Below, piece after piece: positions 9,111-17,185 of a stretch of DNA of 64,000 nt; position 1 is the stretch's first letter, and every line of letters begins with the position of its first letter. Source of the DNA: CPC320 sp002336405 (lineage in GTDB: Bacteria; Pseudomonadota; Alphaproteobacteria; Rhodobacterales; Rhodobacteraceae); assembly GCA_949372595.1 (NCBI GenBank), contig CASIAN010000009.1, forward strand, positions 62,001-126,000, in the 5' to 3' direction. The notes beneath the pieces were generated by a model. It was not told the origin of the DNA, did not search any database, and saw nothing but the letters and a program-made list of their open reading frames with translations. The translations under genes and the position numbers were made by a program.

Positions 9111-10343
9111 ATGTGTCTAGGACATTTGATAAAGCTCGCGGGGCTCAGCGCATGTTTTGCTTTTTGGGCGCTGTCGGCGCAGGCGCAGAATTTTAGCGCT
9201 CTGGCGCGAATTGACAGTGCTACATCAGCGATTACAAACGCTGGAAATGACAACGTTCGGGTGGCATTGCAGCTGAGCCAGGGCGTGCCGTTTCGGGTGT
9301 TCACCCTGTCTCGCCCCGATCGGTTGGTGATTGATTTTCGCGAGGTTGATTGGACTGGATTGGACAGTAAGACATTGCTGCAGAGCCATAAGATTGTCGA
9401 GGTGCGCTTTGGTGGCTACCGTCCCGGTTGGAGCCGTCTGGTGGCGCAGATGGGACAGCCTATGGCGGTGGCGGATGTGGCAATGACCATCGCGCCTGAG
9501 ACCGAAGCTGCAAATCTGTCGCTGTTGTTGAGGCCTGTGAGCCGCGCTGTCTATGATGCGGCGGCTGGGGCACTCTTTGATCCTCGTTGGGATTTACCAC
9601 CCGATACGTTGGACCCTCCGCGCCGAGATAAGCCATCGCGCCGTTTGGTGGTGATGCTGGATCCGGGTCATGGTGGTATTGATCCCGGTGCCGAAAACCG
9701 CGGCATCAAAGAGGCAGATCTGATGTTGTTACTGGCGCGGGAGCTTAAAGACACCTTGCTACGCACCGGGGATTATGATGTTTTATTGACCCGTGAGGCC
9801 GATGTGTTCGTGTCTTTAGAAGACCGCGTGCGTCTGGCCCATCAGCGAGGGGCTGACGTGTTTATCTCGTTGCATGCGGATGCTTTGGCGCACGGTGTGG
9901 CCCATGGTGCGCGCATTTTCACCCTTTCGGACGCGGCCTCAGATGCCGCCAGCGCGGCCCTGGCTGAGCGTCATGACCGACTTGATATTCTGTCAGGCAT
10001 AGATCTGAATGGTGCCGATGATGTGGTGACAGATGTTTTGCTGGACCTGGCGCGACTTGAAACCGCCCCTCGGGCACGGGCGTTGGCCCAATCGGTACTG
10101 GCGGGCATCGAGAACGCCACTGGGGATCTTTACAAATTGCCGCTGCAGCAAGCAGCATTTTCGGTGTTGAAAGCCGCGGATATACCGTCAATTTTGGTCG
10201 AGGCTGGATTTTTGTCGACGGATCAGGATTTGGATAACCTTATTGACCCTCTTTGGCGGGCAGGGTTTATTGCCGGCTTGCGCGATGGGCTGGCGGCTTG
10301 GGTAATTTCGGATCGCGCCGAGGCAACGTTGCGGCGGCGCTGA
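9111..10343 (+). CDS. N-acetylmuramoyl-L-alanine amidase (AMIN + Amidase_3)
   Basis: Cleaves the amide bond between MurNAc and the peptide stem during septal peptidoglycan splitting. About 410 residues: signal peptide ending near SAQA (about 25), an AMIN targeting domain (about 30-130), then the zinc amidase domain from about 180. Zinc ligands and catalytic Glu are readable: DPGHGG (His), KEADL (Glu), ISLHAD (His) and VEAGFLS (Glu). I chose ATG 9111 because AGGGA lies about 6 nt upstream; a GTG at 9093 is in frame. In many related genomes a class A penicillin-binding protein follows; here the selO cluster lies convergently downstream. Confidence 0.93.
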   Translation: MCLGHLIKLAGLSACFAFWALSAQAQNFSALARIDSATSAITNAGNDNVRVALQLSQGVPFRVFTLSRPDRLVIDFREVDWTGLDSKTLLQSHKIVEVRFGGYRPGWSRLVAQMGQPMAVADVAMTIAPETEAANLSLLLRPVSRAVYDAAAGALFDPRWDLPPDTLDPPRRDKPSRRLVVMLDPGHGGIDPGAENRGIKEADLMLLLARELKDTLLRTGDYDVLLTREADVFVSLEDRVRLAHQRGADVFISLHADALAHGVAHGARIFTLSDAASDAASAALAERHDRLDILSGIDLNGADDVVTDVLLDLARLETAPRARALAQSVLAGIENATGDLYKLPLQQAAFSVLKAADIPSILVEAGFLSTDQDLDNLIDPLWRAGFIAGLRDGLAAWVISDRAEATLRRR

Positions 10344-10438
10344 TGATATGCTGTGTTGCGAAGGCGCTGCCGAGGTATCGCGATTTAAATAGTGTACGAG
10401 GTGCTGCGTATTATCTGTCGCGGTTCAGGTGTAGTGGA

Positions 10439-11857
10439 TTAGGTACCACAAAATGTGGCAGGTACCACTTCTTGCGGGGTTGGCGGCTGGGTTAAATCCA
10501 CGGAGTCGGGTTGGCTGTCATAGGGGTGTGCCAAGACCTTGCGCAGCCTGTGGAAGGGGGCATAATCACCCCCAACCGCAGCCGTAATCATCTGCTCAAC
10601 GCGGTGGTTTCGCGCTATGTAAACCGGGTTGTTTCGTGCCATTACCGCCTCTGGATCTGGGACATCGCGCAGCCGGTTCTGCCAGCGTCTGGCCCAATCG
10701 TCGAAGCCTTCGGTATCGTTAAGGTGGTCGCGGGCAGTGCCGGTGATGAGGCCGCGAAACGTATTGGTATAATCGGCGCGGCTGTCGGCCATCACTTGCA
10801 ACAGCTGTGTCACCAGTGTGTCGTCGCCGGGGCGCAACTCGGTCAGGCCAATTTTTGCGCCATATGCGCGGTTCCAATGATCGCGGATCAATTGTGGCAT
10901 CGCATGGACGGCTGTGGTGAATAATGCGACGGCTTTCTCTTGGTCAGGCATCAATGGGATCAATGCGGTGGCCAGCTGTGCCATATTCCAGACGATAATG
11001 TCGGGCTGATTGGAAAAGGCATAGCGTCCCTGCCGGTCAATCGACGAAAACACTGCCATCGGGTCATAGTGATCTAGAAAGGCGCAGGGACCATAATCTA
11101 TAGTCTCGCCCGCGATTTGGCAATTGTCGGTGTTCATCACACCGTGAATAAACCCCACTGACATCCATTTTGCCACCAGCTGCGCCTGAGCGGCAATCAC
11201 CGCCTTGAGCAAACCCAGCGGTCCGTCGGCGTTTGGGTAATGGCGATTGAGCGTATACTCCAACAGCTGTTGCAAGGTTGTGACGTCGCCGCGCGCGGCA
11301 AATACCTGAAAGGTGCCCACCCGAATATGGCTGGCGGCGACCCGTGTAAGAACGGCGCCGGGCAGGGGGCTTTCGCGAAACACCGTCTCACCTGTGCTCA
11401 CGGCGGCCAGCGCCCGCGTGGTCGGCACCCCGAGCGCATGCATTGCCTCGCTGATCAAATATTCGCGCAATACCGGACCCAGCCAAGCGCGACCGTCTCC
11501 GCGCCGCGAATAGGGGGTTGGGCCAGAGCCTTTGAGCTGGATATCTCGGCGGCGGTTGTCGGGCCCACAGGTTTCCCCTAATAAAACCGCACGCCCGTCC
11601 CCCAGTTGTGGCGAATAATGCCCAAACTGGTGACCAGCATAAAGCTGGGCCAATGGATCACTGCCCTCGGCCAGACGCGTGCCGCTGAAAACTTCGGTGT
11701 GCTCCTGTTCAGTGCCGCTGGTGATACCAATTTGTTTTGCCAGGTCGGCGTTATAGGCAATAAGCGCAGGCTCTTTTACTGGTACAGGGTTGACACGACT
11801 AAAGAACGCCCCGTCAAGATTGGCATAGGTGTTGTCGAAGGGGATGTTCAGGCGCAT
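10439..11857 (-). CDS. selO: Protein adenylyltransferase SelO (YdiU/UPF0061)
   Basis: SelO pseudokinases transfer AMP from ATP to Ser/Thr/Tyr of target proteins and are linked to the oxidative-stress response. The 472-residue protein has the family marks: YAGHQFGHYSPQLGDGRA (about 70-87), GSGPTPYSRRGDGRA (about 111-125), HGVMNTDN with the catalytic-loop Asp and DYGPCAFLD with the metal-binding Asp. It ends in FCGT. The Cys three residues from the end sits where eukaryotic SelO carries selenocysteine, so this is a Cys version. It is the last gene of a probable minus-strand unit with the GNAT (38 bp gap) and nucleoside hydrolase genes. Confidence 0.95.
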   Translation of the reverse strand: MRLNIPFDNTYANLDGAFFSRVNPVPVKEPALIAYNADLAKQIGITSGTEQEHTEVFSGTRLAEGSDPLAQLYAGHQFGHYSPQLGDGRAVLLGETCGPDNRRRDIQLKGSGPTPYSRRGDGRAWLGPVLREYLISEAMHALGVPTTRALAAVSTGETVFRESPLPGAVLTRVAASHIRVGTFQVFAARGDVTTLQQLLEYTLNRHYPNADGPLGLLKAVIAAQAQLVAKWMSVGFIHGVMNTDNCQIAGETIDYGPCAFLDHYDPMAVFSSIDRQGRYAFSNQPDIIVWNMAQLATALIPLMPDQEKAVALFTTAVHAMPQLIRDHWNRAYGAKIGLTELRPGDDTLVTQLLQVMADSRADYTNTFRGLITGTARDHLNDTEGFDDWARRWQNRLRDVPDPEAVMARNNPVYIARNHRVEQMITAAVGGDYAPFHRLRKVLAHPYDSQPDSVDLTQPPTPQEVVPATFCGT

Positions 11858-11895
11858 GGCTAATATATAGTCTCTGCTGGTTGAGAGAAAAGGGC

Positions 11896-12345
11896 TTAAA
11901 GGTCGCGCAGCATCAGGGTGAAGGTACGCCCACTGCGGAAATGGGCCCGTTTGAACAGGCGTTTAGAACTGGCATTTTCCTGCGAGGCGTGAATATGGAT
12001 GGATTTGATATCTGTTGATTTCAGCATCGACGTCAATTTAGTCATCACTTCACTTGCGATACCACGTCCGCGCACCCCGCTACGGACATAGATCTGGTCG
12101 ATTGTACAGTAATGACCCATCAATTCCAGTGACCACCCGAACGATAGCATGACATAGCCAACAGGCGCCCGCACTGGCCCAATCAGATAGGCTGCGGCAT
12201 GCGGGCTGTTTGCCAGAACATGGGCCAGCCCTTGGCGCCGCTGGTTGGGGGAAACATCGATGCCCATTTCTTGATGGCACAGCATCACCAGACCTTCAAG
12301 CCGGTCTAGATCATCGGGTTTGGCAAGGGTTATGGCAGCACACAT
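11896..12345 (-). CDS. GNAT family N-acetyltransferase
   Basis: 149 residues, single GNAT domain. The acetyl-CoA pyrophosphate loop is RSGVRGRGIAS at about 88-98, preceded by the beta4 strand TIDQIYV, and the C-terminal strand reads FRSGRTFTLMLRDL. The substrate is unknown; the family covers amine, amino-acid and peptide acetylation. It lies between the nucleoside hydrolase (44 bp) and selO (38 bp) on the same strand, so co-transcription is likely, though no common pathway is obvious. Confidence 0.88.
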   Translation of the reverse strand: MCAAITLAKPDDLDRLEGLVMLCHQEMGIDVSPNQRRQGLAHVLANSPHAAAYLIGPVRAPVGYVMLSFGWSLELMGHYCTIDQIYVRSGVRGRGIASEVMTKLTSMLKSTDIKSIHIHASQENASSKRLFKRAHFRSGRTFTLMLRDL

Positions 12346-12389
12346 ATAAATTGAATGTCGTTTTTTATTAGAGCTGTCCAGTGTAAAAT

Positions 12390-13331
12390 CTAAAGCCTTC
12401 CCAAGCGGTCTGTGAGCAGGTCAAAAAAACCGTCAGCATCCAGATCGCCGATAAACGTCGCATTTGGCGCCCGTTGTGTGACTTTCCACCAGTCGGCAAC
12501 GGTCATGCCCATGGTTAACTCTGAGCTGGTTTCAACCTCGACATTGATCAAGCGGCCCGAAAACAGTTCGGGTTTGAGCAGGTAGGCGGTGACACAGGGA
12601 TCGTGCAGGGGCGCGCCGGCGCTGCCGTATTTTGCCTTGTCGAAGCGCTCGAAGAAATCGGTCATTAATGCGACGGCGACGCCAACTTTTGTGCCCAAGG
12701 TCCGAAAGGCATCATTGCGCGATTTGGTGACCAGCGCTTTATGGGTCACATCAAGCGGCATCACAACAATGGATATACCGGATTTAAACACGATATCGGC
12801 GGCTTGCGGGTCTACGTAAATATTGAACTCGGCTGCTGGGGTAATATTGCCAACCTCAAAATAAGCCCCGCCCATCAACACCAGCTCTCGAACGTGTGAA
12901 ATGATGTCAGGGGCTTTTTGAAACGCGGTTGCAATATTGGTCAGCGGACCCAGAGCGCACAGGGTGATCGAACCTGCAGGCTCTGCGCGCAGGGTTTCAA
13001 TGATAAAGTCCACCGCATGTTGGTCTTGCAGCGGCATAACAGGATCGGGCAGGCTGGGGCCATCGAGTCCGGTCTTGCCATGCACATGTTCGGCCGTGAC
13101 CAATGGTCGGCCCATGGGCCGGTCACAGCCGGCAAAAACCTTGGTGTCGGGTTTTCCCGCGAGTTCACAAATCATCCGGGCATTTCTGGCTGTGGCCAGA
13201 AGCGGCACATTGCCGGCAACGACGGTCAAGCCGAGAACGTCAATATCTTCGGGGCTGGCCAACGCAAGTAGAATAGCCACCGCATCATCCTGGCCGGGAT
13301 CCGTGTCGATAATGATTCTATGTTTCGGCAT
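12390..13331 (-). CDS. Inosine/uridine-preferring nucleoside hydrolase
   Basis: Hydrolyses the N-glycosidic bond of ribonucleosides for salvage. The 313-residue length is normal for the IUNH family. The calcium-binding signature DTDPGQDDA is at about 9-17, ALGPLTNIA near 125-133 supplies further ligands, and a second Asp cluster (PLHDPC, about 243-248) completes the site. AAGGGG lies about 8 nt before the ATG. It heads a minus-strand trio with the GNAT enzyme and selO. Base preference cannot be read from the sequence. Confidence 0.93.
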   Translation of the reverse strand: MPKHRIIIDTDPGQDDAVAILLALASPEDIDVLGLTVVAGNVPLLATARNARMICELAGKPDTKVFAGCDRPMGRPLVTAEHVHGKTGLDGPSLPDPVMPLQDQHAVDFIIETLRAEPAGSITLCALGPLTNIATAFQKAPDIISHVRELVLMGGAYFEVGNITPAAEFNIYVDPQAADIVFKSGISIVVMPLDVTHKALVTKSRNDAFRTLGTKVGVAVALMTDFFERFDKAKYGSAGAPLHDPCVTAYLLKPELFSGRLINVEVETSSELTMGMTVADWWKVTQRAPNATFIGDLDADGFFDLLTDRLGRL

Positions 13332-13545
13332 GCTCTGGGTCCCCTTGTCAGCATCACAGTCTCAATTTGTGTTGGACAAGTCCAGAGCGAAGCCTGCGCT
13401 TTTGAGATAATATACCTATATTAAATCTAGTTAAAGCGGGCGCAAATTCTCAATTTAACCGGGTCCAAAAGAGCCCCTATAATTTTTGAGCTAATCCATA
13501 TAGCTGAAACGGCGCCTTCATTATATCTGATTAAAAGAATCGGGA

Positions 13546-13570
13546 TTGACATATCTGACTAAATTAGTCA
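13546..13570 (+). promoter_or_regulatory. Iron-responsive operator (TGA-N9-TCA box) with -35-like TTGACA
   Basis: TGACTAAATTAGTCA at 13556-13570 is a perfect 7-bp inverted repeat around one A. It fits TGA-N9-TCA, the IRO-box pattern of RirA/IscR-type iron regulators in alphaproteobacteria. A TTGACA hexamer at 13546-13551 could be the -35 element, so a bound repressor would cover the promoter. No good -10 hexamer is clear. The first gene of the iron operon starts 51 bp downstream. The genes behind it (DUF4856, FbpA, FbpB) agree with iron control. Confidence 0.75.
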
Positions 13571-13620
13571 CCTGTACCGATGTGTTGGATAAACCAGCGA
13601 ACGAAGAGGACGACTTAGAC

Positions 13621-15042
13621 ATGAAAAAATCAATCAATAGTTTTAGGGCCGCAGGCGTTTTAATGGCGTGTCTGAGCCCACTTGCATTGGCAAGTGCTGC
13701 CTATAGCGACACCACGTACGGTCCGTTTCCTGTGACCGTCAAAGGCTATAGCGGCAGCAAGACTAACTCGGTGTCTTACACCGGTCAGATTGCCCGCCAC
13801 GTCTTGCACGACAGCCTGAAAAAGCTGGCCTCCAAAGGGGATGGTGGTGCGAATGCGGCCAATCTGCAGGCTGAAATGATGGCTTATTTCGGCGGTTCTG
13901 ATAACAACAAAGCGATCATATCGCCTGTTGATAAGGGCGATTTCAACATCAAGCAAGAGACGCTCAATGAGATTTCCAAAGGCAAAAATTTGTCTGGTAA
14001 ATCTTACAAAGGCGTTGTGAACGGTTGGCCGGGTCAGATGACCGGTGCCGAGGTGCTGGCGTCGATGATTGAACATGCGGCTGCCACGAAGGGTGGGTTT
14101 GACCCTGCGACAGGCTTTAACTATCCACAGCTGATCTCGAAATTTGCCATGGGTGCTGTGTTCTACAACCAAGCCGTTGACAACTATCTTGACGAAAAGC
14201 TTGCCGCAGACAACAAGCCAAATAGCAAACCTTATAAAGATGGTGCGCATTACACAGGAAAAGAGCATGTCTGGGACGAAGCCTTTGGGTACTGGGGTGC
14301 AGCCGCTCACAGCCTCAACCTAAGTGCAAAAGAAAACTATGACGTTGCCAAAATGAAAAACCTTGCCGCGGCCGATGCCAATGGTGACGGGATGATTGAC
14401 CTGAAATCAGAGATGACATTTGCGCATGCGTATTATGCCTCTAGCTTTGATAAAGGCGGCAAGACCAATTACATGAGCACAGTGACCCAAGCCTTCATCG
14501 ACGGGCGTCAACTGATTTCAGATGCCAATGGCGAAAACCTGACAGATGCGCAGCGGGCGCAGTTGATGGGATATGCCGATGTGATCGGAAGCAATTGGGA
14601 AAAAGTCATCGCAGAATCCGTGTTTAAATATGCCGGTTCGGTTTATAACGACATCACCAAACTGGGTGAATTGCTGGAGTCAAACGGCGATACCGCAAAA
14701 GCTTTCTCAGCCTATTGCAAACATTGGGGCGAGTTGAAGGGCTTCTCCATGGCGTTGCAAGCGGGTAAGGAAAACCTTGGAGAAACGGCCGTAAAACTGA
14801 ACCGTATGATTGGCTTTGGTCCGGTGCTATTGAATGCGTCGCAGGTAACGGGTATGGATTCTCAGGGCAACTTTACAAAAGACGAAGCGATGTCATGGGG
14901 CGATTATCAGTTGCATATGTTGAAAATCCAGAAACTGATGGTTGACCGTTTCGGTGTCACTGCTAAGTCAAAAGATCAAACAGGCAACATGGCGGCGCTG
15001 GCCGACAAGTTGGGAAGTGCAAACAGCGCTGAAAATGACTGA
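13621..15042 (+). CDS. DUF4856 domain protein, imelysin-like, periplasmic
   Basis: 473 residues with an export signal (hydrophobic GVLMACLSPLALASA, cleavage near residue 27; LMAC is a poor lipobox). The mature part matches the DUF4856 pattern, including YTGQIARHVLHD and GKEHVWDEAFGYWGAA at about 214-228, whose HxxxE core resembles the imelysin metal motif. An EF-hand/dockerin-like loop (DANGDGMIDLKSE, about 252-264) is clear, and weaker ones follow (DANGENLTD, DSQGNFTKDE). Imelysin-like proteins are iron-regulated periplasmic proteins implicated in iron uptake; that role is inferred here. I chose ATG 13621, as the ORF upstream of it would run through the operator. First gene of the proposed iron operon. 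Confidence 0.82.
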   Translation: MKKSINSFRAAGVLMACLSPLALASAAYSDTTYGPFPVTVKGYSGSKTNSVSYTGQIARHVLHDSLKKLASKGDGGANAANLQAEMMAYFGGSDNNKAIISPVDKGDFNIKQETLNEISKGKNLSGKSYKGVVNGWPGQMTGAEVLASMIEHAAATKGGFDPATGFNYPQLISKFAMGAVFYNQAVDNYLDEKLAADNKPNSKPYKDGAHYTGKEHVWDEAFGYWGAAAHSLNLSAKENYDVAKMKNLAAADANGDGMIDLKSEMTFAHAYYASSFDKGGKTNYMSTVTQAFIDGRQLISDANGENLTDAQRAQLMGYADVIGSNWEKVIAESVFKYAGSVYNDITKLGELLESNGDTAKAFSAYCKHWGELKGFSMALQAGKENLGETAVKLNRMIGFGPVLLNASQVTGMDSQGNFTKDEAMSWGDYQLHMLKIQKLMVDRFGVTAKSKDQTGNMAALADKLGSANSAEND

Positions 15043-15055
15043 TAGATAATACAAA

Positions 15056-15087
15056 GCCCGCCAGCGGAGATGGGTTCGCTGGCGGGC
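15056..15087 (+). promoter_or_regulatory. Strong intercistronic hairpin after the DUF4856 gene
   Basis: GCCCGCCAGCG (15056-15066) and CGCTGGCGGGC (15077-15087) form a perfect 11-bp GC-rich stem with a 10-nt loop, 14 bp after the DUF4856 stop. No T-run follows directly, so it is unlikely to be a full terminator. A 3' stabiliser or partial attenuator that keeps the first gene more abundant than those downstream is the likely role. Confidence 0.7.
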
Positions 15088-15111
15088 CACTGTGAGGGGG
15101 TCTAAAAAACT

Positions 15112-16179
15112 GTGTCGCAGCCACTCGACTTTTTTATCGGCATTTTTGAGCATTTTGGTGACCCGAAAAAACGGGTGTTTTTGGGCTATATTCTTCTATC
15201 TATTTTAATCGCGTTTATCTGGTTATTGGTTGCCCGGAAAATGTCACTGCGCGCTGCGATCGCTAAGGTTTTCGATAAAAAGATATTCTTCTCACGATCC
15301 TCGCGCGGCGATTATACTATTTTCTTTATAAACCGCATTTTCACACTTTTTATCTCGCCGTTGTTGTTGACCCAATTGGTTGTTGCCACGGGTCTGTTTC
15401 ATCTCTTGCATAGGGTTGATTGGCCCGAGTTTCCCGCGGCGGCCTCGCTGCCGACCTTACTGATCATTATGGCGTTTACCGTAACAATTTTTGTTCTGGA
15501 TGATCTGACCAAATATATTGTCCACCGCTGGATGCACAAATGGCCACTGCTGTGGGCTTTGCATAAAACCCATCATTCTGCGACCAACCTGACACCGCTG
15601 ACAATCTATCGCACGCACCCTCTGGAAGGCATCGTTTTCTCGTTGCGCAGCGCCTTTACGCAAGGGGTGGCGCTGTCAATATTTTTCTATTGGTTTGATG
15701 ATAAAGTCGATCTGATGACGGTGCTTGGGGTGAATGTATTGGTGTTTACCTTTAACGTTGCTGGCTCGAACCTGCGCCATTCGCATATCGGTATCCGGTA
15801 TTGGCGCTGGCTGGAATATGTGTTGATTTCCCCGGCGCAGCACCAGTTGCACCACTCGGTCGCAGTTCAGCATCATGACAAGAACTTTGGAGCGACGCTG
15901 GCGGTCTGGGACTGGCTGTTTGGATCCCTGCATCACTCGGTTGAAACCGAAGATCTGACACTGGGGTTGGGTCAGGGTGAGCCTGATACCGACCACAGTC
16001 TTTATGCCATGTATCTGCGCCCGCTTTTGGAAATATATCTGTATCTTCGGCGCAGGGCACGGACTGCGGCTTTAAAAATAACCACTTTGTTTAGACCTAC
16101 CCCGTCAGTCGAATGGCTGTTACACCCGTCTGGTAATACCAAGACAAAAGATCAGGATGAAAAGAATGCGTCACTCTAA
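15112..16179 (+). CDS. Fatty acid hydroxylase/sterol desaturase-family di-iron membrane protein
   Basis: 355 residues with membrane helices at about 22-42, 75-98, 113-132 and in the 180-220 region. The histidine boxes of the FA_hydroxylase superfamily are complete: HRWMH (138-142), HKTHH (151-155), HSH (223-225) and HQLHH (244-248), with HH at 254-255. These ligate a di-iron centre that uses O2 to hydroxylate or desaturate a lipid C-H bond. The lipid is unknown. It starts at GTG 15112 after GAGGGGG and overlaps the following fbpA gene by 14 bp, so it is tied into the iron operon. Its presence there is unusual: it is an iron enzyme, not a transporter. Confidence 0.88.
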   Translation: MSQPLDFFIGIFEHFGDPKKRVFLGYILLSILIAFIWLLVARKMSLRAAIAKVFDKKIFFSRSSRGDYTIFFINRIFTLFISPLLLTQLVVATGLFHLLHRVDWPEFPAAASLPTLLIIMAFTVTIFVLDDLTKYIVHRWMHKWPLLWALHKTHHSATNLTPLTIYRTHPLEGIVFSLRSAFTQGVALSIFFYWFDDKVDLMTVLGVNVLVFTFNVAGSNLRHSHIGIRYWRWLEYVLISPAQHQLHHSVAVQHHDKNFGATLAVWDWLFGSLHHSVETEDLTLGLGQGEPDTDHSLYAMYLRPLLEIYLYLRRRARTAALKITTLFRPTPSVEWLLHPSGNTKTKDQDEKNASL

Positions 16180-17185
16180 ACTGCTCTGCCTTCTCACCGC
16201 ATTGGTGGTGTCAAGCGCCTCTCTTGTCAGCGCAACGGAATTAAATATTTATTCCCACCGGCAACCGTTTCTGATCAATCCGTTTTTGGAGGCTTTTACC
16301 GATAAAACCGGTATTAAAACCAACGTGGTTTATTCTACCAAAGGTCTGGCACAGCGGTTGAAGGCCGAGGGTAAAAACAGCCCCGCAGATGTGATCCTGA
16401 CCGTCGATATTGGGCGGCTTCACATTTACCAAGACATGCAACTTCTGGCCCCGATCGTGTCTGAAAAAATGATGGCAAACATACCGTCCCATTTGCGCAG
16501 TGATGATAATACATGGTTTGGCCTGTCCAAGCGGTCGCGGATTATTGTCACCGCAAAAGGTCGGGTTGAGCCCGGCGCAATTAAAGACATAGAAGATTTG
16601 GCAGATCCTCGCTGGGCGGGTAAAATTTGTGTACGCCCAGGCAGCCATGTCTACAACCGCGCACTTCTGGCCTCGATTATAGCGGCACACGGGGCGGAAA
16701 AAGCCGAAGCTTGGGCCGCTGGATTGGTCGCCAACCTCGCGAGGCGCCCTCAGGGCAATGATCGTGCACAGGTGAAAGCGATATATGAAGGTCAATGCGA
16801 CATCGCTATCATCAATAATTATTATTTCGGCAAATTGAAATATTCCGAAGATGCCAATCAACAAAAATGGGCGCAGGCCCTCAATTTAGTGTTTCCAAAT
16901 CAGGGCGCTGACGGGCGTGGGGCGCATGTGAATATCTCTGGTGGTGGCGTGGCGCTGCATTCGAAAAACAAGGCGGCTGCAGTGCAGCTGCTGGAATTTC
17001 TGACCGACGCCGAGGCACAGACGCTCTACAGTGAGATCAATTTTGAATATCCTGCCAACCCGACGGTGCCGTATACGGCCGAATTGGAAAGCTGGGGGCG
17101 GTTCGTAGAGGATCAATTGCCGATCTTGCAGATTGCCGAGCTGTCGCGAGATGCACAAAAAATCATTGACAGGGTTGGTTGGTAA
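16166..17185 (+). CDS. fbpA: Fe(3+) ABC transporter periplasmic binding protein
   Basis: Binds ferric iron in the periplasm and passes it to the FbpB permease. About 339 residues: signal peptide (LLCLLTALVVSSASLVSA), then the type II solute-binding fold starting ELNIYSHR. The adjacent iron-ligand tyrosines of the FbpA/FutA group are in NNYYFGK at about 219-220, and IYSHRQ near residue 30 supplies first-lobe residues. I chose ATG 16166 because AGGA lies 8 nt upstream; an ATG three codons earlier is in frame. It overlaps the hydroxylase gene by 14 bp and, with the start chosen for fbpB, overlaps that gene by about 35 bp. Control by the upstream TGA-N9-TCA box is likely. Confidence 0.93.
   Translation: MRHSKLLCLLTALVVSSASLVSATELNIYSHRQPFLINPFLEAFTDKTGIKTNVVYSTKGLAQRLKAEGKNSPADVILTVDIGRLHIYQDMQLLAPIVSEKMMANIPSHLRSDDNTWFGLSKRSRIIVTAKGRVEPGAIKDIEDLADPRWAGKICVRPGSHVYNRALLASIIAAHGAEKAEAWAAGLVANLARRPQGNDRAQVKAIYEGQCDIAIINNYYFGKLKYSEDANQQKWAQALNLVFPNQGADGRGAHVNISGGGVALHSKNKAAAVQLLEFLTDAEAQTLYSEINFEYPANPTVPYTAELESWGRFVEDQLPILQIAELSRDAQKIIDRVGW

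Noticed and set aside
10439..10460. Selenocysteine readthrough at the selO end
   Set aside because: The frame ends FCGT and a normal stop; there is no in-frame TGA before the end and no SECIS-like structure seen.
13660..14310. 216-codon open frame antisense to the DUF4856 gene
   Set aside because: It has no family motif or ribosome-binding site and mirrors the codon structure of the gene on the other strand.
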